Source: an uncultured Flavobacterium sp. (GTDB taxonomy: Bacteria > Bacteroidota > Bacteroidia > Flavobacteriales > Flavobacteriaceae). From it: a stretch of DNA of 5,080 bases. The notes under the pieces are model-generated. The model saw only the letters and a list, made by a program, of their open reading frames with translations. It made no database searches and was not told the origin of the DNA. Made by a program: the position numbers and the translations under genes. The stretch spans positions 1-5,080 of the forward strand of contig NZ_OY730240.1 of NCBI RefSeq assembly GCF_963422545.1, in the 5' to 3' direction. How positions within the stretch are numbered: the stretch's first letter is position 1; every line of letters starts with the position of its first letter. Shown here piece by piece: positions 1 to 5,080 of the stretch.

Positions 1-559
1 TTTTGCTATTTGGACGGACAATATTCTTCAATCTATCTAATTCACTCCAAAGTCCAAAGCCGCTAGTATCTAATTTACTTCCGATAATTTGAAAACGGCC
101 ACATTTAAAACAAATCTTTGCTATCCCAACTGTTTTTTCTTTCTTCTTAAATATAAAAATATCCCTGTATTCAGGGATACAAGCATATCCATCGGTTTGC
201 AAGGAATCTTTTGCGCTAAATACATTTTCAATCTCTTTTTGTTGCTTATTGGATAGGATTGATTTTTTATAATTATGATTTAGCAAAGTTTTTTCGAAAT
301 CTTTTTTAGGAATACTATCAGGAAAATAGCCCATGAATAAATCTGAGAACTCTTTGTGTTTTTTTGATTCTTTATTTTTAGTATTAAATTCAATTATACT
401 TTCAAGAGAATAATTTACATAGTAATGATCAATTTTATCTGAATCAAAAAAAGGCTGTAATTCTTTCTCTTCAACTTTTGTTCCTACAACTTCTATTTTT
501 TTAGAATCATTACAACTCGAAATTAGAACAACAATAAGTATAAAAATATATTTCTTCAA
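1..559 (-). CDS. Putative small lipoprotein of unknown function, C-terminus cut off by window edge
   Basis: The reading frame is open for 186 codons and runs off the left edge. I read the start as TTG at 559: an in-frame TGA lies two codons upstream (565-563), there is no ATG before codon 76, and the TTG start gives a proper signal peptide. Residues 1-16 read MKKYIFILIVVLISSC, a lysine-initiated hydrophobic stretch ending in a lipobox (ISSC) with Cys16 as the expected lipidated residue. This implies export and membrane anchoring. The mature part is charged and Lys/Glu-rich, with no further membrane segment. Three cysteines cluster near the visible end: Cys127 (ACIPEYRD), then Cys150 and Cys153 in a CFKC motif. 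From memory this Cys-Pro ... Cys-Phe-x-Cys layout resembles uncharacterised Bacteroidota proteins, but I cannot name a family. It follows the gene at 616-1167 on the same strand after 56 bp and could be co-transcribed with it. The coding call is firm; the function is unknown. Confidence 0.8.
   Translation of the reverse strand, partial: MKKYIFILIVVLISSCNDSKKIEVVGTKVEEKELQPFFDSDKIDHYYVNYSLESIIEFNTKNKESKKHKEFSDLFMGYFPDSIPKKDFEKTLLNHNYKKSILSNKQQKEIENVFSAKDSLQTDGYACIPEYRDIFIFKKKEKTVGIAKICFKCGRFQIIGSKLDTSGFGLWSELDRLKNIVRPNSK
155..179 (-). other. Terminator-like hairpin inside the lipoprotein gene
   Basis: Read on the minus strand, TATCCCTG, a 4-nt loop AATA and CAGGGATA form a perfect 8-bp stem, followed directly by five T and then more A/T. 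This is the shape of an intrinsic terminator, though the stem is short. It lies in codons 127-134, over the Cys127-Ile-Pro-Glu-Tyr-Arg-Asp segment, and the frame continues through it. The structure is plain in the sequence; a role in termination or attenuation is speculative and it may be chance. Confidence 0.3.
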
Positions 560-577
560 ATTTCAATATTTAAAAAC

Positions 578-614
578 CTTAGAAACTTAGTACCTCAGAG
601 TCTTAGCAGCTTAA
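578..614. repeat. Degenerate 8-bp tandem repeat (CTTAGnnn), about five units
   Basis: Units start exactly 8 bp apart at 578, 586, 594, 602 and 610: CTTAGAAA, CTTAGTAC, CTCAGAGT, CTTAGCAG, CTTAA. The first five bases of each unit are nearly constant and the last three vary freely. The array fills most of the 56-bp gap (560-615) between the two minus-strand genes and ends just short of the stop codon of the upstream one. I see no terminator hairpin or promoter in this gap. I recall similar CTTAG-type strings between genes in Flavobacterium genomes, but this is unverified. Confidence 0.7.
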
Positions 615-615
615 A

Positions 616-1167
616 TTAGAAATATACCCTCACAAAAGGCATAAATCCTGATCCGTAAAGACTTTTGTCAGGATTGTACAAAACATCGTAACGTGCACCA
701 ATGGTAACACTTCCTGTTCTATAACCTGCGCCTAAGTATAAAGCAGTATTCCAATAATTATCTGAATAACTTGGTCTGTAAGGAGTCGAATTATAATCGG
801 TATTTACCCTAACTTGCTCTAATTCTGCAGACAATTGAATTTCCGGAATCGGATTCACGAGACCTACCAAACTTCCTCCGTACACAAAAGAATTGTAATA
901 ACTTTTAGAGGACAAATAACCAAATTGCAACCCTACACCCACTGCTACAATTTCGTTTACATTATAAATCGCACTTGGCATTACAGAAATATCGGTGTAA
1001 CCGGAACCAATGCCTACACCAAGTCCACCACCAAATTGAACTTTGTCCCAAAAATGATTACTGTTGTCTATAACATACTTTTGTTGCGAAATAGCAAAAC
1101 TTGAAAACAAGACTGCCAAAATCACAAAAAATGGTTTGAAAACGTTTGAAACTTGATTATAATTCAT
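616..1167 (-). CDS. Secreted 183-aa protein, probable small outer-membrane beta-barrel
   Basis: I place the start at the ATG at 1167. An upstream in-frame TTG (1263) would add 32 residues in front of the signal peptide and is unlikely. Residues 1-27 form a Sec signal peptide: a short polar start with Lys11, a hydrophobic run (FFVILAVLFSSFA), and AIS before Gln28 as a likely signal peptidase I site. The mature part is about 156 residues, rich in Gly, Tyr, Ser and Val, with alternating strands typical of a barrel (GGGLGVGIGSGYTDI, IVAVGVGLQFGYL, ALYLGAGYRTG, VTIGARYDVLY). It ends in VRVYF with a C-terminal Phe, the usual outer-membrane assembly signal. It has no thiamine-diphosphate or decarboxylase motif. 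It is transcribed away from sucA across a shared 116-bp region, so a common regulator is possible but not shown. I recall homologues beside sucA in Flavobacteriaceae being labelled alpha-ketoglutarate decarboxylase; nothing here supports that name. The substrate or partner is unknown. Confidence 0.85.
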   Translation of the reverse strand: MNYNQVSNVFKPFFVILAVLFSSFAISQQKYVIDNSNHFWDKVQFGGGLGVGIGSGYTDISVMPSAIYNVNEIVAVGVGLQFGYLSSKSYYNSFVYGGSLVGLVNPIPEIQLSAELEQVRVNTDYNSTPYRPSYSDNYWNTALYLGAGYRTGSVTIGARYDVLYNPDKSLYGSGFMPFVRVYF

Positions 1168-1190
1168 AGTTGGGTCTCTTTTTAACAAAT

Positions 1191-1202
1191 TTTTACGTAA
1201 AA
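1191..1202. promoter_or_regulatory. 12-bp perfect palindrome TTTTACGTAAAA, candidate operator
   Basis: TTTTACGTAAAA is its own reverse complement, centred on ACGT. It lies 24 bp upstream of the minus-strand start codon and 37 bp upstream of the sucA -7 element, so a bound regulator could affect either gene. The symmetry is a direct observation. A regulatory role is inferred only from position, and in such AT-rich DNA a palindrome of this length can occur by chance. Confidence 0.3.
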
Positions 1203-1246
1203 GTACGCAAAAAAAAGATTTAAATAAATGCGATTGTTGTACTTTT
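1199..1246. repeat. 8-bp inverted repeat AAAAGTAC / GTACTTTT around the sucA promoter
   Basis: AAAAGTAC at 1199-1206 is the exact reverse complement of GTACTTTT at 1239-1246, with a 32-bp spacer. The right arm covers most of the sucA -7 element, and the left arm shares four bases with the 12-bp palindrome. A further AAAAGTA lies at 1263-1269, within the predicted leader. Spaced arms overlapping a promoter would suit a repressor that binds two sites, but no regulator is identified and chance is not excluded. Confidence 0.3.
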
Positions 1247-1247
1247 G
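1240..1247 (+). promoter_or_regulatory. Putative sucA -7 promoter element (TACTTTTG)
   Basis: TACTTTTG matches the Bacteroidota housekeeping -7 consensus TAnnTTTG exactly. It lies 36 bp before the sucA ATG, which would give a leader of roughly 30 nt. No clear TTTG -33 element is present at the usual distance; the corresponding bases (about 1213-1222) are A-rich with GATTTA. The element also argues against starting sucA at the in-frame TTG at 1245, which lies inside it. Confidence 0.55.
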
Positions 1248-1283
1248 CCTTTCTATTTAACAAAAAGTATATTCACTCATATT

Positions 1284-4058
1284 ATGGATAGGTTTTCATT
1301 TTTAAATGCAGCACACACAGAGTTTTTCGCACAATTATATGATCAGTATTTAGTAAATCCAGATAGCGTTGAGCCAAGCTGGAGAAGTTTTTTTCAAGGT
1401 TTCGACTTTGGACAAACGACTTATAATGACGAAAATCCAGTTCAACAAATTGTTGAATATGTGACTAGCCCAAGCACAGATTACAGTCAGGTTTCTGACA
1501 AACTACAAAAAGAATTCAATGTCCTAAAGTTAATCGATGCATACCGTACTCGTGGACACTTGTTTACCAAAACAAACCCTGTTCGTGATCGTAGAACATC
1601 TTCTCCTACTTTAGACATCGAAAATTTCGGATTAACATCTGCTGATCTTTCTACAGTTTTTGATGCTGCTCAAACTATCGGTGTGGGACCATCTACTTTG
1701 CAAGACATTGTAACGCGTCTTCAATCTATTTATTGCCAACACATCGGTATTGAATATATGTACATCAGGAATCCTGGTGTTGTAAAATGGATTCAGGATA
1801 AATTAGCTGTAAATGTAAATCAGCCTAATTTCTCTTCTGAAGAAAAGAAAACTATCTTAAATAAATTAAATCAAGCTGTTTCTTTCGAGAACTTCTTACA
1901 TACTAAATATGTTGGTCAAAAAAGATTCTCTCTTGAAGGTGGAGAATCTATCATCCCGGCTCTGGATGCTTTGATCGAACAAGCTGCAGAAAAAGGTGTT
2001 GAACAATTCGTAATGGGAATGGCTCACCGTGGTCGTTTGAACGTATTGGCAAACATCTTCGGAAAATCGACTCAGGATATCTTTGGTGAGTTCGACGGTA
2101 AAGATTACGATCAGGAATACTTTGATGGTGACGTAAAATACCACTTAGGTCTTACTGCTGACAAGAAAACAAGAACAGGAAAAAATATCAACATCAATTT
2201 AGCACCAAACCCTTCTCACTTAGAAACGGTTGGAGCTGTAATTGAAGGAATCACAAGAGCAAAACAAGATAAATATTATGCTGATGATTTTTCTAAAGTA
2301 TTACCTATCGCCGTTCACGGAGATGCTGCAATCGCAGGTCAGGGAATCTTGTACGAAATCATTCAAATGGCACAACTTGACGGTTACAAAACTGGAGGAA
2401 CAATCCATATTGTAATTAACAACCAGGTTGGTTTTACAACTAACTATTTAGACGCTCGTTCGTCTACTTATTGTACAGACGTTGCTAAAGTAACTTTATC
2501 TCCAGTATTGCACGTAAATGCAGATGATGCTGAAGCTGTTGTACACGCAGTATCTTTTGCATTAGACTACAGAATGCAATTTGGACGTGACGTATTTATC
2601 GATCTTTTAGGATACAGAAAATACGGTCATAACGAAGGTGATGAACCTCGTTTTACTCAACCGGTTTTATATAAAATCATCGCAAAACATAAAAATCCAA
2701 GAGATATTTATGCAGAGAAATTATTGTCTGATGGCGTAATCGATGCTTCTTATGTAAATGCTTTAGAAAAAGAATATAAATCTTTAATGGAGGAGAATTT
2801 AGAAGCTTCCCGTAAAAAAGATTTGACTATCATAACTCCATTCATGAAAAACGAATGGGACGGATTTGTTCAGGTAACAGATACACAAATGCTTGAAAAA
2901 GTAAACACTTCTTTTGACAAAAAAGGATTGGATTCTATCATCAATACAATTTCAACTTTACCGGCAGAGAAGAAATTCATCAACAAAATAACTAAAATTG
3001 TTACAGACAGAAAAACCGGATACGACAACAACACTATCGACTGGGGAACTGCAGAAGCATTAGCTTACGGTTCACTTTTAACAGAAGGATTTGATGTTCG
3101 TATTTCTGGTCAGGACGTAGAGCGTGGTACATTCTCTCACCGTCATGCTGTTGTAAAAGTTGAAGATTCTGAAGAAGAAGTAATCTTATTGAATAGTATC
3201 GAGAACAAAAAAGGAAAATTTGGAGTATTCAACTCTCTTTTATCTGAGTACGGAGTTCTTGGTTTTGATTATGGATATGCATTGGCAAATCCAAACGCAT
3301 TGACGATTTGGGAAGCACAATTTGGAGATTTCTCTAATGGAGCACAAATCATGATTGACCAATATATTTCATGTGGTGAAGATAAATGGAACAACCAAAA
3401 TGGTATCGTTTTATTATTGCCTCACGGATATGAAGGTCAAGGTGCAGAACACTCTTCTGCAAGAATGGAGCGTTATTTACAACTTTGCGCAAGACAAAAC
3501 ATGTACGTTGCAGATTGTACAACGCCAGCAAACTTCTTCCACTTGTTGAGAAGACAAATGAAAACCAATTTCCGTAAACCTTTGGTAGTTTTCTCTCCAA
3601 AAAGTTTATTACGTGATCCAAGATGTGTGTCTACAGTAGAAGAATTAGCAACAGGAAGTTTCCAGGAAACAATTGATGATAATGCAGTAGATAAAAAAGC
3701 AGTAAAAACTTTAGTTTTCGTTACGGGTAAATTCTACTATGATATCATTGCTGAAAGAGAAAATAACGGAAGAAATGACGTTGCAGTTGTTCGTATCGAG
3801 CAATTATTCCCTTTACCAGTTGAGCAATTAAAAGCAATTATCGCACAATACCCAAATGCTGATGATTATGTTTGGGCTCAGGAAGAACCTAAAAACATGG
3901 GAGCTTACAGCTTTATGTTAATGAACTTTGATCTAGTAAAATGGAGATTAGCTTCATTAAAAGCTTATGCTGCACCAGCATCAGGAAGTTACACACGTGC
4001 AAAACGTCGTCATGCAGATGCAATTAGAATGGTTTTCGATAAAAATTTATTCAGATAA
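1284..4058 (+). CDS. sucA: 2-oxoglutarate dehydrogenase E1 component (thiamine-diphosphate dependent)
   Basis: This 924-residue protein is close to the 933 of E. coli SucA and looks complete. It decarboxylates 2-oxoglutarate on thiamine diphosphate and reductively succinylates the lipoyl group of SucB, a TCA-cycle step in the cytoplasm. The N-terminal helical segment (about 8-45: AAHTEFFAQLYDQYL, PSWRSFFQGF) is the family's E2-contacting region. The first catalytic domain (about 190-510) has GMAHRGRLNVLAN (His248), KYHLG (His287), APNPSHLE (His312), the cofactor/Mg motif GDAAIAGQG (Asp347) to INNQVGFTT (Asn379-Asn380), and GHNEGDEP (His449). The pyrimidine domain starts near DWGTAEAL (586) and has RGTFSHRH (His619, His621), WEAQFGDF (676-683) and GYEGQGAEHSSAR (His723). 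The C-terminal domain has EQLFPLP (839) and AQEEPKNMGAY (865). I saw no missing key residue or frameshift. I chose ATG 1284 over TTG 1245 because the latter lies in the promoter and the family's N-terminus aligns from MDRFSFLNAAH. No Shine-Dalgarno is seen. sucB follows after 78 bp on the same strand. Confidence 0.98.
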   Translation: MDRFSFLNAAHTEFFAQLYDQYLVNPDSVEPSWRSFFQGFDFGQTTYNDENPVQQIVEYVTSPSTDYSQVSDKLQKEFNVLKLIDAYRTRGHLFTKTNPVRDRRTSSPTLDIENFGLTSADLSTVFDAAQTIGVGPSTLQDIVTRLQSIYCQHIGIEYMYIRNPGVVKWIQDKLAVNVNQPNFSSEEKKTILNKLNQAVSFENFLHTKYVGQKRFSLEGGESIIPALDALIEQAAEKGVEQFVMGMAHRGRLNVLANIFGKSTQDIFGEFDGKDYDQEYFDGDVKYHLGLTADKKTRTGKNININLAPNPSHLETVGAVIEGITRAKQDKYYADDFSKVLPIAVHGDAAIAGQGILYEIIQMAQLDGYKTGGTIHIVINNQVGFTTNYLDARSSTYCTDVAKVTLSPVLHVNADDAEAVVHAVSFALDYRMQFGRDVFIDLLGYRKYGHNEGDEPRFTQPVLYKIIAKHKNPRDIYAEKLLSDGVIDASYVNALEKEYKSLMEENLEASRKKDLTIITPFMKNEWDGFVQVTDTQMLEKVNTSFDKKGLDSIINTISTLPAEKKFINKITKIVTDRKTGYDNNTIDWGTAEALAYGSLLTEGFDVRISGQDVERGTFSHRHAVVKVEDSEEEVILLNSIENKKGKFGVFNSLLSEYGVLGFDYGYALANPNALTIWEAQFGDFSNGAQIMIDQYISCGEDKWNNQNGIVLLLPHGYEGQGAEHSSARMERYLQLCARQNMYVADCTTPANFFHLLRRQMKTNFRKPLVVFSPKSLLRDPRCVSTVEELATGSFQETIDDNAVDKKAVKTLVFVTGKFYYDIIAERENNGRNDVAVVRIEQLFPLPVEQLKAIIAQYPNADDYVWAQEEPKNMGAYSFMLMNFDLVKWRLASLKAYAAPASGSYTRAKRRHADAIRMVFDKNLFR

Positions 4059-4067
4059 AAAGAAAAT

Positions 4068-4095
4068 GTTTCAAGTTTAAAGTTTCAAATTCAAA
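4068..4095. repeat. Degenerate 7-bp tandem repeat (GTTTCAA) between sucA and sucB
   Basis: Four consecutive heptamers read GTTTCAA, GTTTAAA, GTTTCAA, ATTCAAA, beginning nine bases after the sucA stop codon. The period is exact. Units two and three also form the left arm of the inverted repeat at 4075-4110. From memory, strings of GTTTCAA/GTTTAAA type are frequent between genes in Flavobacterium; I cannot check this here. Confidence 0.6.
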
Positions 4096-4110
4096 CAGGA
4101 AACTTTAAAC
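4075..4110 (+). repeat. Perfect 12-bp inverted repeat (stem-loop) in the sucA-sucB gap
   Basis: GTTTAAAGTTTC (4075-4086) and GAAACTTTAAAC (4099-4110) are exact reverse complements around a 12-nt loop, so the mRNA can form a hairpin 26 nt upstream of the sucB start. The stem is AT-rich and is followed by CATAAAAACC rather than a T run, so it does not look like an intrinsic terminator. A hairpin between cistrons could affect mRNA processing or the relative amounts of E1 and E2, but that is inference. The rest of the gap (4111-4136) is an A-rich sucB leader without a Shine-Dalgarno sequence. Confidence 0.6.
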
Positions 4111-4136
4111 CATAAAAACCTTAAACAAAAAATAAG

Positions 4137-5080
4137 ATGATTTTAGAAATGAAAGTCCCATCACCAGGGGAATCAATAAAAGAAGTTGAAATTGCAACTT
4201 GGTTAGTAAAAGACGGAGATTATGTAGAAAAAGATCAAGCTATTGCTGAAGTTGATTCAGACAAAGCAACTCTTGAATTACCTGCTGAAATGAGCGGAAT
4301 TATTACGCTAAAAGCTGAAGAAGGTGATGCAGTTGCTGTAGGAGCTGTAGTTTGTTTAATTGATACAGATGGTGTAAAACCAGCAGGTGATGCTCCGGCT
4401 GCACCAGCGGCTGAGGCACCTAAAGCAGAAGCGCCAAAGGCTGAAGTAAAAGCTGAGGCTCCAAAAGCAGCACCGGTACAAGCTCCGGCAGCTACAAGTT
4501 ATGCAGCAGGAACTCCATCTCCGGCAGCAAGAAAAATATTAGACGAAAAAAACATAGCACCAGCAACTGTTTCAGGAACTGGTAAAGGCAGAAGAATCAC
4601 TAAAGATGATGCTGTAAATGCAGTACCTTCTATGGGAACTCCAACTGGTGGAAGCCGTGGATCTGAGCGCACAAAATTATCAATGTTACGTCGTAAAGTA
4701 GCAGAGAGATTAGTTGCTGCTAAAAACGAAACTGCAATGTTAACAACGTTCAACGAAGTTAACATGACTCCAATTAGTCAAATTCGTAACGAATACAAAG
4801 ATGCTTTTAAAGCAAAACATGGTGGTTTAGGATTAGGTTTCATGTCATTCTTTACAAAAGCAGTTACAAGAGCTTTACAATTATATCCAGATGTTAACTC
4901 AATGATGGATGGTGATTATAAAATTGCTTATGATTTTGCTGATATCTCAATCGCAGTTTCAGGACCAAAAGGTTTAATGGTTCCTGTTGTTCGTAATGCT
5001 GAATTATTAACTTTCCGTGGAATTGAAGCTGAAATCAAAAGATTAGCATTGAGAGCTCGTGATGGTCAAATCACTGTTGA
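4137..5080 (+). CDS. sucB: Dihydrolipoyl succinyltransferase, E2 of 2-oxoglutarate dehydrogenase (3' end outside window)
   Basis: 314 codons are visible of roughly 400 expected (E. coli SucB has 405). The protein forms the core of the complex and moves the succinyl group from E1 to CoA through a swinging lipoyl arm. Residues 1-78 are one lipoyl domain with the lipoylated Lys43 in EVDSDKATLE. Residues 80-120 are an Ala/Pro/Lys/Glu-rich flexible linker with EAPKAE-type repeats. Residues 126-162 are the peripheral subunit-binding domain (TPSPAARKILDEKNI, GTGKGRRITKDDA). The catalytic acyltransferase domain starts near ERTKLSMLRRKVAERL (177-192); FNEVNM and LGFMSFFTKAV follow closely the E. coli SucB pattern, favouring succinyltransferase over acetyl- or branched-chain types. 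The catalytic HxxxDG motif should lie beyond the window. The ATG at 4137 fits the usual short lead into the lipoyl domain; the leader is A-rich (ACAAAAAATAAG). Its position 78 bp after sucA on the same strand suggests co-transcription. Confidence 0.97.
   Translation, partial: MILEMKVPSPGESIKEVEIATWLVKDGDYVEKDQAIAEVDSDKATLELPAEMSGIITLKAEEGDAVAVGAVVCLIDTDGVKPAGDAPAAPAAEAPKAEAPKAEVKAEAPKAAPVQAPAATSYAAGTPSPAARKILDEKNIAPATVSGTGKGRRITKDDAVNAVPSMGTPTGGSRGSERTKLSMLRRKVAERLVAAKNETAMLTTFNEVNMTPISQIRNEYKDAFKAKHGGLGLGFMSFFTKAVTRALQLYPDVNSMMDGDYKIAYDFADISIAVSGPKGLMVPVVRNAELLTFRGIEAEIKRLALRARDGQITV

Larger units (their letters stand above)
1168..1283. promoter_or_regulatory. Divergent intergenic region between the barrel gene and sucA
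   Basis: This 116-bp, strongly AT-rich stretch must hold the start signals of two genes read in opposite directions. For sucA a good -7 element is visible (separate entry). For the minus-strand gene I found no exact TAnnTTTG; the nearest is AAAATTTG (plus-strand 1186-1193), one mismatch, with a TTTG 14 bp upstream, which is closer than the usual spacing. Neither gene has a clear Shine-Dalgarno sequence; the barrel gene has only a weak AAGAG about 8 bases before its ATG. The region contains a palindrome and an inverted repeat described separately. Confidence 0.6.

Noticed and set aside
1076..1083. A second TACTTTTG on the plus strand, about 200 bp upstream of sucA
   Set aside because: It lies within the barrel gene's coding sequence. 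The nearest TTTG (1042-1045) is 30 bp away, too far for a -33 element, and a better placed copy exists at 1240-1247.
835..1104. Open frame of 89 codons on the plus strand
   Set aside because: It lies antisense within the barrel gene, whose signal peptide, composition and C-terminus mark it as the real gene. The peptide has no recognisable feature.
1245..1283. N-terminal extension of SucA by 13 residues from a TTG start
   Set aside because: The TTG overlaps the -7 promoter element and so would probably lie upstream of the transcript start. The extension has no family similarity.
1896..2144. Open frame of 82 codons on the minus strand
   Set aside because: It is a shadow opposite conserved E1 catalytic-domain sequence of sucA.
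3349..3621. Overlapping open frames on both strands (3349-3621 minus, 3355-3549 plus)
   Set aside because: Both lie out of frame within the conserved sucA region holding GYEGQGAEHSSAR and have no credible protein features.
4075..4110. Intrinsic terminator between sucA and sucB
   Set aside because: The stem is AT-rich and no T run follows; a terminator here would also separate two subunits of one complex.
4392..4493. Ala/Pro/Lys-rich repeats in sucB as a possible insertion
   Set aside because: A flexible linker of this composition between lipoyl and binding domains is normal for E2 proteins.
4499..4765. Open frame of 88 codons on the minus strand
   Set aside because: It lies opposite the binding domain and catalytic-domain start of sucB; its Ala/Pro richness mirrors the codon composition of the sense strand.
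1..5080. Mobile element, CRISPR array, tRNA, riboswitch or novel defence system
   Set aside because: I saw no transposase or integrase, no long spaced repeats, no tRNA-like cloverleaf and no non-housekeeping operon.

Overview
The window looks like chromosomal housekeeping DNA from a member of the Bacteroidota, most probably Flavobacterium or a close relative. The DNA is AT-rich, no start is preceded by a clear Shine-Dalgarno sequence, and a Bacteroidota-type -7 promoter element (TAnnTTTG) lies upstream of sucA. The encoded E1 and E2 proteins are of the 2-oxoglutarate dehydrogenase type. The genus is inferred from these traits and from remembered resemblance, not from a database comparison.

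Layout: two genes on the minus strand occupy the left side. Positions 1-559 hold a 3'-truncated small lipoprotein of unknown function with an apparent TTG start. Positions 616-1167 hold a 183-residue secreted protein, probably a small outer-membrane beta-barrel. A 116-bp divergent intergenic region (1168-1283) separates them from two plus-strand genes: complete sucA (1284-4058, E1 of 2-oxoglutarate dehydrogenase) and sucB (4137 to the window edge, E2 dihydrolipoyl succinyltransferase, about three quarters present). SucA decarboxylates 2-oxoglutarate on thiamine diphosphate and passes the succinyl group to the lipoyl-lysine of SucB, which transfers it to CoA. The E3 subunit is not in the window.

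No new enzyme system, mobile element, CRISPR array or RNA gene was found. The most unusual material is non-coding. Both same-strand gaps carry short-period degenerate tandem repeats: an 8-bp CTTAGnnn array at 578-614 and a 7-bp GTTTCAA array at 4068-4095. The second overlaps a perfect 12-bp inverted repeat, and the two gaps share an identical 11-mer. The divergent promoter region holds a 12-bp palindrome and an 8-bp inverted repeat whose right arm overlaps the sucA -7 element. A terminator-like hairpin lies inside the lipoprotein coding sequence.
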